From: Deltaproteobacteria bacterium UBA5756
GTDB taxonomy: Bacteria > Desulfobacterota > Syntrophorhabdia > Syntrophorhabdales > Syntrophorhabdaceae
NCBI GenBank assembly: GCA_002418985.1
Contig: DIFE01000081.1
Coordinates: forward strand, 1 to 64,000
Length of the DNA stretch: 64,000 nucleotides
Direction: 5' to 3'
Below are positions 24,710 through 33,704 of the stretch, piece after piece. The stretch's first letter is position 1; each line of letters begins with the position of its first letter. The translations under genes were made by a program, and so were the position numbers. The notes under the pieces were generated by a model. It was not told the origin of the DNA. It saw nothing but the letters and a program-made list of their open reading frames with translations, and did not search any database.

Positions 24710-25025
24710 CCCGGCATCGGTTGTCTGTCTCAGATGCGGTGCCTGTTGTCACGTAGACATGATCGCCTATGTTTCTCCTGAAGATATTCGGAGATGGGAA
24801 AAAGAGGGACGTCATGATATTATTGCCCGGCTGCGTGACAACGTGGTCATCTGGGCGGGCGACCGGATAATCAACAGGTCCGGGGGAAAAGTGACGAGCT
24901 GTTATTATCTGGATTGGGATGGTTCGTCTTTTTTCTGCCAGATTTATGAAACGCGCCCGATGGTGTGCCGCAATTATATTCCCGGGTCGTCCGAACTGTG
25001 TCCCCAGTATAATCGAAAAGAGTAG
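24678..25025 (+). CDS. YkgJ-family cysteine-cluster protein
   Basis: I start it at ATG 24678 (115 residues), overlapping the hotdog gene by 32 bases; an in-frame start at 24630 is possible. The conserved metal-binding cysteines are visible as CLRCGACC, SCYYL, FFCQIYETRPMVCRNY and LCPQY, the classical YkgJ (UPF0153) layout binding zinc or iron-sulfur. Function of the family is not established. Overlap with the hotdog gene indicates one operon. Confidence 0.8.
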   Translation: MELLLKENRVDPASVVCLRCGACCHVDMIAYVSPEDIRRWEKEGRHDIIARLRDNVVIWAGDRIINRSGGKVTSCYYLDWDGSSFFCQIYETRPMVCRNYIPGSSELCPQYNRKE

Positions 25026-25099
25026 TTCTCCAAAGACAGGCAGACGCAACGATGGGCGGACAGCGCAAGGCTGCTGGCCGGGGGGCGTTCCCCTCGCCT

Positions 25100-25219
25100 T
25101 TAACTACACGACTGCGTTTCCGCCCACTTCCAGCGGTATAATTTCATGAGGTTATGGGTCAGGCAGATAATCTGCCATTCAGAGGCGACCTTTTCCAGAC
25201 CCCGCAGCCGGAAATGCTT
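25100..25219 (-). pseudogene. IS1182-like transposase C-terminal remnant
   Basis: Read on the minus strand from 25219, the sequence encodes about 39 residues, KHFRLRGLEKVASEWQIICL then THNLMKLYRWKWAETQSCS and a stop. This matches the conserved C-terminal end of IS1182-type DDE transposases. A stop codon lies immediately upstream in frame and nothing else of the gene remains, so it is a dead fragment. It sits in the 261-base gap between the Cys-cluster and OYE-family genes. Confidence 0.7.
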
Positions 25220-25286
25220 CTATCGTTAAAGAAGGCTGGGAAGAGCCGGCGCATTCTGGACCCCGGGGTAGGCGTCATAAAAGAAG

Positions 25287-26420
25287 TCATTCCGCGGGAT
25301 GACTTTTCGCGGCCCGTTGCTTTTCGCGGTCCTCCACAACGCAGAAGACCCCTTTCCCCTTGAAGCCCGGCGTGAAACAACCGCTGTCCGAAACACACCG
25401 CGCCGGTCGCCGGTCGCCTGATTTCCAGCGGTTCACGAGGTCGGGTTCTCTGATGAGGGGTCTCGAGAGCGAGATATAGTCTGCCGTCCCTGAATCAACC
25501 AACTTCTCTGCCGTCTCTATGGTACGTATCCCGCCCACCAGCATAAGAGGAATTGAGATCTCCGATTTGTATGTTCTGGCCGCGGCCTCGTAGTAAGCCT
25601 CGGGATTCCCGGGACCAGGTTTCCCCGTGCGGGAGGGGGTATTTTTTCCGGAGAGAAAAGTCCCTCCGCTCATCTCAATCCCGTCGACGCCAGCCCCTTC
25701 GAGAAACGCCGCGGTGCGGACCATATCCGCAACTGTAAGGCCTCCGGGAAGAAAGTCCTCGGAATTGATTTTCACGAGTATGGGGAACTCAGGCCCTGTT
25801 GCCTCCCGGACCCTTTTCACTACCTCAGCCAGGAGCCGCGCCCGGTTTTCTATGCCGCCCCCGTAGTCATCTTTTCTCTTGTTGAAAAAAGGGGAAAGGT
25901 ACTGGCTCAGCAGATACCCGTGGGCTGCGTGGATCTGAACCGCATCAAACCCGGCGGTCCGGGCCCTCGCTGCCGCCCGGGCAAAGGCCTCGGTGACCTC
26001 CCTGATGTCTTTTACGGTCATCTCCCTTCCCGCGGTTCCCGATTCCGCATCCATAATGGATGGCCCCATGGGTTCGAGACCGCTTATGTGGAAGGCTGCG
26101 CGAGATCCCGCATGGGCAAGCTGCAGGGCCACCCTGCCTCCTGCGCCGTGAATGGCGTCCGCCATCGTCTTAAGCCCGGGAACCAGTACATCCGAGTAGG
26201 CCCCAAGCTGCCAGTTGCCGGCCTGCCCCTCCTTGCTCACGTACGCATGGCCGCTGATAATGAGTCCGACGCCGCCACGGGCGAGCTGTATCTGAACGTC
26301 AATGAGCCTCGGCGTAACCGAGCCGTCATCAGCCGCCATACCTTCCCATGTGGCCGAACGGACAAAGCGGTTCGCCAGGACCATATTCTTGATGGATGTC
26401 GATTCAAAAAGTCTGGACAT
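25287..26420 (-). CDS. Old-yellow-enzyme family NADH:flavin oxidoreductase
   Basis: The 377-residue protein is a single FMN-binding TIM barrel of the OYE family. Visible motifs are the N-terminal NRFVRSATWEGMA, substrate-binding HAAHGYLLSQYLSPFFNKR and DDYGG, VKINSEDF, and the phosphate-binding LVGGIRT and DYISLSRPLI. It ends soon after the barrel, so it lacks the iron-sulfur and dinucleotide domains of 2,4-dienoyl-CoA reductase. Two C-terminal cysteines (CVSDSGCF) are present. Expected reaction is NAD(P)H-dependent reduction of an activated alkene. GGAG precedes the ATG. It appears monocistronic. Confidence 0.92.
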   Translation of the reverse strand: MSRLFESTSIKNMVLANRFVRSATWEGMAADDGSVTPRLIDVQIQLARGGVGLIISGHAYVSKEGQAGNWQLGAYSDVLVPGLKTMADAIHGAGGRVALQLAHAGSRAAFHISGLEPMGPSIMDAESGTAGREMTVKDIREVTEAFARAAARARTAGFDAVQIHAAHGYLLSQYLSPFFNKRKDDYGGGIENRARLLAEVVKRVREATGPEFPILVKINSEDFLPGGLTVADMVRTAAFLEGAGVDGIEMSGGTFLSGKNTPSRTGKPGPGNPEAYYEAAARTYKSEISIPLMLVGGIRTIETAEKLVDSGTADYISLSRPLIREPDLVNRWKSGDRRPARCVSDSGCFTPGFKGKGVFCVVEDREKQRAAKSHPAE

Positions 26421-26595
26421 GTGGGTTCTCCTTGCTTAAAAACCATGCGCACCTTTGAAATAGGGCTGTAGATTCCCATTATACCACAATTTCCTGAACA
26501 TATTGGCTAATGAGGGGTCCGATGTTGAGCGGCATCGATAGGGTGACACATGCAGCCATGGTAGTAAAAACTATGGTGCAGCCGGAAGGTCCCTG

Positions 26596-27342
26596 CTAAT
26601 CCAGTATTTCCATCATTTCCTCAACAGCCCTCGATAACCCGACAGAATCGGATCGTGAGATTATTGCATGTCCGATGTTGAGTTCCAGGAGCTCTTTGGC
26701 ATGTAAAAGAGGCACAACGTTTTTGTAATTGAGGCCATACCCGGCGTTGGTCTTAATTCTGATCCTTGCGGCATGTTCCGAAGCCTTGTAGATCAGCTCG
26801 ATTTGTCTGTCAATCTCGGGCTTGTCCACCGCGTCAGCATATGCGCCCGTGTGGATCTCTATAAAATCGGCACCGCATTCTTTCGAAAGTTCAACGGTCT
26901 CTATGTCAGGTTCGATGAAGACGGACACGGATATGCCGTGATCATGAAGCGACTCGATGGCATTTCTGATCGCAAGCATGTTCTTCCTGACATCAAGACC
27001 GCCTTTCGCCGTCATCTCTTCCTTCTTTTCAGGAACGATCGTGACCCGATCCGGTCTTGCTTTTTTTGCGATATCAACCATCTCCCGTGAGAGGGCCGTC
27101 TCAATATAGATCTTCCCGTTGATCGGAATCGCTTTCCTTATCCCGATAATATCCCTGTCCTGTATATGACGCCTGTCTTCACGCAAACGAACCGCAATGC
27201 TGTTGCAGCCTGTTTTTGCACATATTGTTGCGGCCTCGACAGGGTCGGGCTCGCTTCCTCCCCGGCCCGCCCGCAATGCCGCAACGTGGCTGACATTCAC
27301 GCACAACAGTGTGCGCGGCACCTGAACTCCTCCGAATGCCAT
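26596..27342 (-). CDS. pdxJ: pyridoxine 5'-phosphate synthase
   Basis: The 248-residue protein matches PdxJ in length and motifs: LCVNVSHVAALRAGRGG, EPDPVEAA, VRLREDRRHI and DFIEIHTGAYA. PdxJ joins 1-deoxy-D-xylulose 5-phosphate with 3-amino-2-oxopropyl phosphate to make pyridoxine 5'-phosphate, the last ring-forming step of DXP-dependent vitamin B6 synthesis in the cytoplasm. The conserved VNVDHVATLR is here VNVSHVAALR, a small deviation. GGGAGG precedes the start. Confidence 0.95.
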   Translation of the reverse strand: MAFGGVQVPRTLLCVNVSHVAALRAGRGGSEPDPVEAATICAKTGCNSIAVRLREDRRHIQDRDIIGIRKAIPINGKIYIETALSREMVDIAKKARPDRVTIVPEKKEEMTAKGGLDVRKNMLAIRNAIESLHDHGISVSVFIEPDIETVELSKECGADFIEIHTGAYADAVDKPEIDRQIELIYKASEHAARIRIKTNAGYGLNYKNVVPLLHAKELLELNIGHAIISRSDSVGLSRAVEEMMEILD

Positions 27343-27708
27343 AGAAAAACCTCCCGTTCCTCACATTTTTGATCGATATTGCGTCCGGTAATACCGATAA
27401 TACCCGCACCGGGTGTCATGAATTACCGCATCGATAGACGATATTTTCGACATGGTTCCCGTTTTCCTCATCCGAAAAAATCGTACGAATCAAGATATCT
27501 CATATCTACGAAAATTTCAAACCTTCCGCGCATGTGACAGCTCCTCATCACCATCTCAATGATACGACCCTGGATGTAAACCTATGGATTCTTCCAAAGA
27601 GAGCTGATGAGTGGAAAATCCGAGCTCGTAGTCCTCAAAGCATCGTAGACTTCAAACGGCAATCTATGCCGCCAAGCCAAAGCGAGGCAGGCATTAAGAA
27701 AGATGTTC
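27343..27708. other. gene-free stretch between pdxJ and the HigBA-type locus
   Basis: This 366-base intergenic region must contain the pdxJ promoter. A 62-codon plus-strand frame (27534-27722) has no ribosome site and an improbable composition and is not taken as a gene. No repeat or hairpin of note was seen. Confidence 0.5.
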
Positions 27709-27737
27709 TTGACAGATGTTAACTTGTGCGTTAACAT
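27709..27737 (+). promoter_or_regulatory. promoter with embedded operator of the HigBA-type toxin-antitoxin operon
   Basis: A perfect -35 TTGACA (27709-27714) is followed after 17 bases by TAACAT (27732-27737). Between and overlapping them is a perfect dyad TGTTAAC-N6-GTTAACA (27717-27736). An operator covering the promoter is the normal arrangement for autorepression by a HigA-type antitoxin. Confidence 0.65.
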
Positions 27738-27742
27738 GCCGT

Positions 27743-28093
27743 GTGCGGCGATCCGTTACGTTTTATGCGACTGTCGATGGCAAATGTCCGGTAAGAGATT
27801 TCCTTGACTCATTATCCGAAAAGGCCGCACAGAAAGCAACATGGGTATTAAACCTGTTGGAGGATCTTGAGGTTGTTCCTTCATCGTATTTCAAAAAGCT
27901 CACTGGAACAGAGGGCATCTGGGAATGCAGAATCCCGTTCGGTTCGAACGCGTACCGCATATTCTGTTTCTTTGCCGGCAGTTCAGTGGTTGTTCTTACA
28001 CATGGATTGGTTAAGAAGAGCCAGAAAATGCCCAAACGAGAGATTCAGAGGGCAGAAGAGTATAGGAAAGATTATCTAAATAGGAGCGCATGA
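27743..28093 (+). CDS. HigB-like (RelE/Gp49 superfamily) mRNA-interferase toxin
   Basis: The 116-residue protein shows the phage-Gp49/HigB pattern: [71 protein letters not shown] core and a C-terminal AEEYRKDYL. Start is set at GTG 27743 because the frame's first ATG (27716) lies inside the promoter; that gives an almost leaderless message. The stop overlaps the antitoxin ATG (ATGA). Toxin-first order is characteristic of higBA. It should cleave mRNA at the ribosome when not neutralised. Confidence 0.85.
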   Translation: MRRSVTFYATVDGKCPVRDFLDSLSEKAAQKATWVLNLLEDLEVVPSSYFKKLTGTEGIWECRIPFGSNAYRIFCFFAGSSVVVLTHGLVKKSQKMPKREIQRAEEYRKDYLNRSA

Positions 28094-28371
28094 CCATGAG
28101 CGATCTGAAAAAATATATCCACGAGAGAAAAAAAAGAGACACGAAGTTCGCGCAGGGTTACGAAGCAGGATACGAACAGTTCAAGATAGGCGTGATGCTC
28201 CGCCAGGCGAGGGAGTCTGCGGGCCTGACCCAGGAAGAGCTGGCCGGAAGGCTCAAAACCAAGAAAACTGCCATTTCCAGGATCGAGAATCACGCGGAAG
28301 ACATCAAGCTGTCGACCCTTGAAAGGGTTGCGGCAGCGCTCGGAAAACGGCTACAGGTGAGCATCTCCTGA
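28090..28371 (+). CDS. HigA-like XRE-family antitoxin
   Basis: The 93-residue protein ends in a canonical HTH_3 domain ([20 protein letters not shown], then [20 protein letters not shown]) preceded by a charged toxin-binding helix. It overlaps the toxin gene by four bases and should repress the operon through the dyad at 27717-27736. Toxin and antitoxin both look intact. Confidence 0.87.
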   Translation: MTMSDLKKYIHERKKRDTKFAQGYEAGYEQFKIGVMLRQARESAGLTQEELAGRLKTKKTAISRIENHAEDIKLSTLERVAAALGKRLQVSIS

Positions 28372-28562
28372 CCCAGGTTCCCGCTGCTTCCCCATGAATA
28401 ACTTCCCGGAAGAAATAGATCGTCAACCTTTTCCAGCCATCCCGTATCCTTGAGGAGGGCATCGTATTGCACTGACACTTCCTTTTCGCAACAAGTGCTG
28501 ACAGACATGATGTTTCCTGGACTGAAGGTCGGCAGAGCAGCTGCGGTCAGTTGTGTCATTTA

Positions 28563-28964
28563 CTATGCGAGGATTATCTTATCTATCTGTTCAATTTGTT
28601 CAAAGTGCCGGTCTCGCGTGAGAAGAGTACCGCCGACGCTCATGCAGCAGGCGGCTATCCAGACATCGTTTATCGGAATGGGGGTCCCTCTCGCAGAGAG
28701 TGCGGAGTACACGAGCGAGTATTTCCGGGCCACCTCTTCATCAACATCTATTATCGAAACCCCAAGGCCGGTGATGAAGTGCCGGAACCTTGTCTCATTC
28801 TCTTTGCTCTTGCTTCCCTTCTGAAAACCATAGAACAGTTCTCCCAGAACAATGACGGGCAGAAGGATCTCCGTGCTTCGCGTTGCAATGAGATCCACCA
28901 CTTCCTGCCTTCCTTGACCGAAATCGACATAGATGTTCGTATCGAGGACAAGCTTCATTTCCAA
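28563..28964 (-). CDS. VapC-like PIN-domain ribonuclease toxin
   Basis: The 133-residue protein is a PIN domain with the acidic residues visible as Asp8 in LVLDTNIYVD, Glu42 in VLGELFYGF, Asp in INDVWIAA and Asp in LTRDRHFEQI. Such toxins cleave tRNA or rRNA. It overlaps the upstream antitoxin gene by ten bases in the usual antitoxin-first order. The 190-base gap to the HigA-like gene shows no credible gene. Confidence 0.9.
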   Translation of the reverse strand: MEMKLVLDTNIYVDFGQGRQEVVDLIATRSTEILLPVIVLGELFYGFQKGSKSKENETRFRHFITGLGVSIIDVDEEVARKYSLVYSALSARGTPIPINDVWIAACCMSVGGTLLTRDRHFEQIEQIDKIILA

Positions 28965-29194
28965 TCCCCTTCGTGGATTTCTTCAAAAACCTGAAGGGCT
29001 TCTCTCAGTTCGGAGGCATCTTCGGGAGTCAACCAGCCTGCCGCTTTCCTGATAAGCTGCTCGCGATTTGCCTCAAGACCCAACTTCTCATCGATCGCAT
29101 CGAGAATAAAGGCTGTTTTCGTTTTCCCTTCTTTCTTTGCCGCCTGCCGTATCATCTCCTCTTTCTTCGGCGGAATTCGCAGACTGACTGGCAT
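28955..29194 (-). CDS. ribbon-helix-helix antitoxin of the VapC-like toxin
   Basis: I start it at ATG 29194 (79 residues), directly behind GGAGG; the frame is open to 29236. The N-terminal MPVSLRIPPKKEEMIRQAAK pattern is a ribbon-helix-helix DNA-binding domain, and the C-terminal Glu-rich part (about 45-79) should wrap the toxin. It forms a VapBC-type operon with 28563-28964. Confidence 0.85.
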   Translation of the reverse strand: MPVSLRIPPKKEEMIRQAAKKEGKTKTAFILDAIDEKLGLEANREQLIRKAAGWLTPEDASELREALQVFEEIHEGDWK

Positions 29195-29278
29195 TTTGCA
29201 TCCTCCTGTATCGCAAATATACCTATTGTATCTCATCAGCCTGTCCCCGTCAAGAAGGCCTTAGCTGGCCGCTCCTTT

Positions 29279-30355
29279 TCACTGCGGATAGATCACCCTC
29301 TGTGAATAGACCCACCTTCCGCCGACCATAACCCCAACCGTCCCTCCATAGGGAGGAAGTGCCGCTGACCACGTCCATTTTGGGCATGGGGCGGGAGGGG
29401 CTGAGGATATAGGAGTCCCGTCCGCCCGGGTTATGAGGCCTATCGTTACCGGGTTGCCGAACCCGTCGGTGCGGTATGCGCTGCCGGCGGTGATTGAGGC
29501 CAGGAATCCCGGGATCGTATTTGCGTTGGTTATGTTGCGTGTCCCATCGGTGCTCCAGAAGGTCCCGTCGAAACCGCTGCAGCCGCACCTGCCCGTAATT
29601 GTGCCGAAGCACTTCTCCCCGGCGTAGCCGCCGGTTGCCTGCCAGATCCAGGGGATGAGGATGTCGTCGTTGCTCGCCAACCCCCCCTGCCCGCTGCATG
29701 GGTTTGACACCGCCTCGATGGTCAGCCGGCTGAGGTGATAGGATTTCATCGCCCGGGCAACGGTCAGGAGCTTCTCCTGGGACCGGACCATGTATTCGCT
29801 GTCGAGATGGCCCGAACTCCACGTATCCGTCATCGACGTATTCCCGCCCGCCGTGATGGTCACGCTGTAGGGTGTCCGGTTATATCCGTTCAGATAGACG
29901 CTCCCGGCGGGATGCTCGTTGACTGTCGCAAAGGTGAAGTCGAAACCGTACCCATCCGTGCATGTTGCATGGTGCACGGGCAATGCATCGGGAACGAGAG
30001 TACACTTTGCCTCGCGGAAAGCACTCACCACCGCATCGCTCCTGGTAGTGATAAGGAGTTTCGTTCCCGACGTGTCGGAGGTATCACGTGACGGAAGGAC
30101 AGCCAGCGCCTTACAGCCGTCATCGGTCCATCCGTGGCAATTTTCTTCCACGTCCCGAATGTTCTCCCGGTAAAGAACCTCAAAGGCATCCTCGATCTTC
30201 TCAAACCTCTGTATCGTATCGGCGGTGCCCTTAAAGTGAATGACCCTGTCCATGAAGGTGACGATGGTGCCCATGACGACTGAGGTAATGGCGATGGTTA
30301 CAATGATCTCCAGCAGGGTCAGTCCCCCGGAACCTCTGAAATCGGCCGACGTCAC
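29279..30355 (-). CDS. prepilin-like protein at the distal end of the thin-pilus cluster (PilV-like position)
   Basis: The 358-residue protein has a type IV prepilin leader: residues SGG then LTLLEIIVTIAITSVVMGT, cleaved after Gly with the key Glu at mature position 5. The large Cys- and Gly-rich C-terminal part (about 100-358) is unlike major pilins and suits an adhesive tip pilin. In IncI plasmids PilV holds this last position and recognises recipient cells. I see no shufflon repeats in or behind it. It overlaps the preceding gene by four bases. Confidence 0.8.
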   Translation of the reverse strand: MTSADFRGSGGLTLLEIIVTIAITSVVMGTIVTFMDRVIHFKGTADTIQRFEKIEDAFEVLYRENIRDVEENCHGWTDDGCKALAVLPSRDTSDTSGTKLLITTRSDAVVSAFREAKCTLVPDALPVHHATCTDGYGFDFTFATVNEHPAGSVYLNGYNRTPYSVTITAGGNTSMTDTWSSGHLDSEYMVRSQEKLLTVARAMKSYHLSRLTIEAVSNPCSGQGGLASNDDILIPWIWQATGGYAGEKCFGTITGRCGCSGFDGTFWSTDGTRNITNANTIPGFLASITAGSAYRTDGFGNPVTIGLITRADGTPISSAPPAPCPKWTWSAALPPYGGTVGVMVGGRWVYSQRVIYPQ

Positions 30356-31026
30356 CGTAAATCCACCATATCATAGAAAGAACACCCGGCGTCTGTTGCC
30401 GGCCTGGAATAGCGGTAATTCATGACCGTGCCGTTCGACATTTCCGACAGCATGCCTTCGGGGACAGCCTCTCTGAAGAGATGTCTGCCGTACCATGCGT
30501 AGTCAACGTCTGTGGCCGTTTCGCAGTCGAGGCTCGTGGAGACCGGGCCTGCGCGTATTTCAGAGACAAGGCCGCTTTCGTTGGGCATGAAAGCCCAGAG
30601 AAAGTCCACGTCGTCTTTGCCGCACTGTGCCTGCATCATAACGCACGTATTGACCATTGCCTGCTCGATCACGGCCTTGCGCCACCTTCTGTCCTCCTGT
30701 GTACCCTGACGTACAGGGAACAGATCCAATTCATCGGCCCTGACGGCTATCTGCCTGCCGAATACGGTAACATTCTCCGGCACCTGCCCCGTCTCATGAA
30801 GTATCGATCTGGCCCGGTCATTCGCAACCTTCTCGTATTCAGAAAGAGGTAGTCCATCTATGCCCGCAAAAACAGTTAGAAGCATGATAGGCAGCACGGC
30901 AAGCATGAGGAGGACAACGGAGGCTAGCATAAGAAATCGATAACAATTGTATGGACCACACCGTCTACCGGCATCGGGCGGTGCCTTTGAATCCGGTAAC
31001 GACGCAATTGATCGCATTATCGTCAC
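30352..31026 (-). CDS. single-pass membrane protein in the pilus cluster, unknown
   Basis: The 224-residue protein has one strong membrane helix (FLMLASVVLLMLAVLPIMLL, about 31-50) and a periplasmic domain with several cysteines. No family is recognised. The assigned GTG start overlaps the pilin gene by 62 bases; an internal ATG at 30930 exists but has no ribosome site. Its position between the two prepilin genes suggests a pilus-assembly accessory. Confidence 0.65.
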   Translation of the reverse strand: MTIMRSIASLPDSKAPPDAGRRCGPYNCYRFLMLASVVLLMLAVLPIMLLTVFAGIDGLPLSEYEKVANDRARSILHETGQVPENVTVFGRQIAVRADELDLFPVRQGTQEDRRWRKAVIEQAMVNTCVMMQAQCGKDDVDFLWAFMPNESGLVSEIRAGPVSTSLDCETATDVDYAWYGRHLFREAVPEGMLSEMSNGTVMNYRYSRPATDAGCSFYDMVDLR

Positions 31027-31438
31027 TTACATCCGAGTCAGATTCACAAATTCTCTGGTCGACAAGTCTGGTCAGGATAGCTTTAGCGGAGTCCTGGCTC
31101 TCGAACGTAGGGGTCTGAAGTACCAGATCGCTGGACTCACATTGATAACCATGCGCAATGGCGCCGGTTCTGAAATCCGCTTCAACATAATCGTCGAGTG
31201 CCGCAGGCCATGTGGCGGTCATGTCTGCTGCTACGGGCAATGAATGTTTGTACATAACATATTCGGTCAATCCTGTGGAAATAACCCTTATCCTTTCCTG
31301 GGCCGTTGAGAAATTGGCGGCGGCTTTGCCTTTCCCGAGAAGAATAGCCGTTAAGCCTATTAGTGCCGCCGCAAGTGCCACAACGACAACAAACTCAATC
31401 AACGTAAAACCATGCTTGTTTTTCAAAACTTTCTTCAT
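30965..31438 (-). CDS. PilS-like type IV prepilin
   Basis: The 157-residue protein has a short basic leader KKVLKNKHG followed by FTLIEFVVVVALAAALIGLT, a textbook prepilin cleavage site with Glu5. The mature part has a conserved C-terminal Cys pair region (RICESDSDVSDDNAINC). Size and position correspond to PilS, the major pilin of IncI-type thin pili. No prepilin peptidase is encoded in the window, so processing must use an enzyme from elsewhere. Confidence 0.88.
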   Translation of the reverse strand: MKKVLKNKHGFTLIEFVVVVALAAALIGLTAILLGKGKAAANFSTAQERIRVISTGLTEYVMYKHSLPVAADMTATWPAALDDYVEADFRTGAIAHGYQCESSDLVLQTPTFESQDSAKAILTRLVDQRICESDSDVSDDNAINCVVTGFKGTARCR

Positions 31439-31449
31439 AGCTCTTCTCC

Positions 31450-32676
31450 TTATATTTTTCCCTGATCGACCCTGTCGAGAAGCTCCATCTTAAGGCAACT
31501 GTCTATGATCCCCTTGCGCTCGAGAACAGACAGGGACATCTCGAAAGTTACGGCATTCCTGATCGCGTTGCCGCGAAAGGCGTTTTCCACCTCATTGTAT
31601 GCTCCCCGTTCGATACCGGCCTTGATCGTTGGCGGGAAAAAGAGGACCTCGGGTACGAGAATATATCCCGTCCTTTTTGTACCCTTTGCCGTATATTCCT
31701 TGTGAATGAGCTTTTGGCTGACAATCGCCGTCAGGCACTGGGCCATCTTCTTGCGCCACGCATCTGTGTCCTCTCCGTAGCCGTCGAGAAGGCGCAGCGT
31801 GGTCATTGCATCCGGAGTATGGATGCTGGAGATCACAAGAAATCCTTTCTCCGCGGCAGTAAATAGCGCGGTGACCTCATCTCTTGTGCGTACCTCGCCC
31901 ACAACGAGACCGGCAAGGTTGTTCCTTAACGCCATCCTTACGCCTTCCAGGATATCGGGAATGTGGACACCGATCTCGTATTGCCGGAAAACCGTTCTTT
32001 TGTTCTGATAGACATATTCTATGGGATCTTCGAGGGTGTAGACGGCGCCGTTCATCCGTTCCGCAAGGAAGTCGAGTTCCGATGCGATGAGTGTCGTCTT
32101 GCCGGAACCTACCACCCCGGTATGAAGAATAAGCCCGCGAGGATAGGAATAGGAAAAGTCGAAGAGGCTTTTGATGCCCGCGAGCATGTTAAAGGGATCA
32201 AGATCTTCGAGTCGCGGTATCGCATAGGGCAAGACACGGGCGGCAAAACCAAGACCCTCCTGTGAATTGGAGACGCTCATGCGGAACCTGCCTATGTCCT
32301 TCACCGAGAACGCATATTCAAAATAACCTTTGTTTCTGATGTGTTTCAGGATTGCCGTGCCTGCATCGCTATCCGTTTCCCCCTTGAACTTCCTTTGTCG
32401 TGTATTTGCGACAGCAGCGAGGATTTCCGCCTTGCCTGGTTTTACCACCACGCCCCCGGTTATCTCCATGACTTCACATTTCTTCAGAATGCCGAGCCTG
32501 ACCGGGCGCTTTTCAACAGCGATAATATCGGTGGCATTCCTTTCTTTCGCGTAGATGAGAACGTCCCTGAACCAGCCGAGGTTCTCGATATTAAGCTCAG
32601 CGGCACCGATGTCGACAGTGCCTTTGTCTGTCATCGTGTGTAGCCCGGGATCCCACCCTGCCCGTTCCATTTTCAT
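31450..32676 (-). CDS. PilT-like pilus/secretion ATPase
   Basis: The 408-residue protein is a GspE/PilT-superfamily hexameric ATPase: Walker A GVVGSGKTTLIAS (about 185-197), an Asp box LEDPIEYVYQ, Walker B LAGLVVGEVRTRDE (about 260-272) and a His box SSIHTPDAMTTLRLL. It lacks the tetracysteine domain of assembly ATPases and is nearer to retraction-type PilT. IncI pil operons have one assembly ATPase (PilQ) and use the name PilT for a transglycosylase, so an extra ATPase here is unusual. It follows pilR-like by 5 bases. Confidence 0.85.
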   Translation of the reverse strand: MKMERAGWDPGLHTMTDKGTVDIGAAELNIENLGWFRDVLIYAKERNATDIIAVEKRPVRLGILKKCEVMEITGGVVVKPGKAEILAAVANTRQRKFKGETDSDAGTAILKHIRNKGYFEYAFSVKDIGRFRMSVSNSQEGLGFAARVLPYAIPRLEDLDPFNMLAGIKSLFDFSYSYPRGLILHTGVVGSGKTTLIASELDFLAERMNGAVYTLEDPIEYVYQNKRTVFRQYEIGVHIPDILEGVRMALRNNLAGLVVGEVRTRDEVTALFTAAEKGFLVISSIHTPDAMTTLRLLDGYGEDTDAWRKKMAQCLTAIVSQKLIHKEYTAKGTKRTGYILVPEVLFFPPTIKAGIERGAYNEVENAFRGNAIRNAVTFEMSLSVLERKGIIDSCLKMELLDRVDQGKI

Positions 32677-32681
32677 CTCCT

Positions 32682-33704
32682 TTAAAACATCTTGCCTGAC
32701 GCCGATTTGTCGATGAAGGTGAAAAGCATCGTATACACCGGCGACATTATGACAACGATCTGGATAGCGACGACGGCAAAGGCAAAGACATTTACAAACG
32801 ACCCTATAACGGAGAATTTCGAGATGGCGTCATCGATCATCTTCGTGCCGATCATCGCAAAACCCTCCGACATGTTGGCGGTATCTATCTTCACCTTGAG
32901 TAATAAATAGCTTTCAAAAGGCAGATATTCTTCGATCTCATCGATGACTTCCGAAAAACTTCGCGTCACCGATTCGTCGGCCACCATGTGGAATATCTGC
33001 ATCCACATGCCTTGAGAGAAATCAGCCACGCGGCGGAAGGCGTTGGACGGTGAAAGACCGGACATCAAGGCGAGGGACACAACCTTGAAGGCCTGGCCGA
33101 GAACAAGGGAACCGTAGACGTTTCGGATCACGGGCATTTTGTCGGCTTTTTTGAATACCAGGGCGATGGCGCTGCCCGTAATTGCCGTGTACGTAAGGAA
33201 AAGGACATTGCGATGGGCAACGATGAATTTACCCGTTTTGAAGGAGAGTTCCTTTTCAATACCGGGAAGTTTCAGGGCATTGAGAATATTGGCGAGCACA
33301 TAGGTGAGTCCGTATCCAACCGCTATCGATACCCCGATCACGAGCAGGGGATAGATCACCGCCGAGACGATCTTCTTTTTTGCCGCGGCAACCTCTTCTT
33401 CCATATCCACGAGTTCCTTGAGAACTGTATTGAGGTTTCCCGTCTGCTGCCCTATCTCGATAAGGTCAACATACTTTTCGAAGAGACCCACCTCACGCAT
33501 CGCCTCGGGAAGCGTCCGCCCTTCCCTGCTCACCATATCTGAAGCAACCGACAGGCGGTCCGCCATTTCGCTGTCAGGAAGCTTGTCGGCTATCCTGCGC
33601 AACGCCTCCTGGATCGATACATTGGCCACCATAAGGAGGTGGAGACTCTTCATGATCGTAATATCGCCAACCTTCCTTCCTGTAAACCGCGAAAAAACCT
33701 GCAT
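32682..33704 (-). CDS. PilR-like (GspF/PilC family) pilus platform protein
   Basis: The 340-residue inner-membrane protein contains GspF-type cytoplasmic domains: EALRRIADKLPDSEMADRLS with LIEIGQQTGNL in the first half, and a second copy with GLSPSNAFRRVADF. Three to four membrane segments are visible (about 110-140, 163-185, 310-335). It anchors the assembly ATPase in the pilus machine. Its ATG overlaps the pilQ-like stop (TAATG). Confidence 0.87.
   Translation of the reverse strand: MQVFSRFTGRKVGDITIMKSLHLLMVANVSIQEALRRIADKLPDSEMADRLSVASDMVSREGRTLPEAMREVGLFEKYVDLIEIGQQTGNLNTVLKELVDMEEEVAAAKKKIVSAVIYPLLVIGVSIAVGYGLTYVLANILNALKLPGIEKELSFKTGKFIVAHRNVLFLTYTAITGSAIALVFKKADKMPVIRNVYGSLVLGQAFKVVSLALMSGLSPSNAFRRVADFSQGMWMQIFHMVADESVTRSFSEVIDEIEEYLPFESYLLLKVKIDTANMSEGFAMIGTKMIDDAISKFSVIGSFVNVFAFAVVAIQIVVIMSPVYTMLFTFIDKSASGKMF

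Noticed and set aside
27534..27722. 62-codon plus-strand frame before the HigB-like gene
   Set aside because: No ribosome site, odd composition, and it runs into the toxin promoter.
28290..28559. Small minus-strand frame between the two toxin-antitoxin loci
   Set aside because: It overlaps the HigA-like gene, has no ribosome site and shows no recognisable pattern.
29279..30355. Shufflon in the PilV-like gene
   Set aside because: No inverted repeats of the type used by Rci recombinases and no alternative C-terminal frames were seen in or downstream of the gene.
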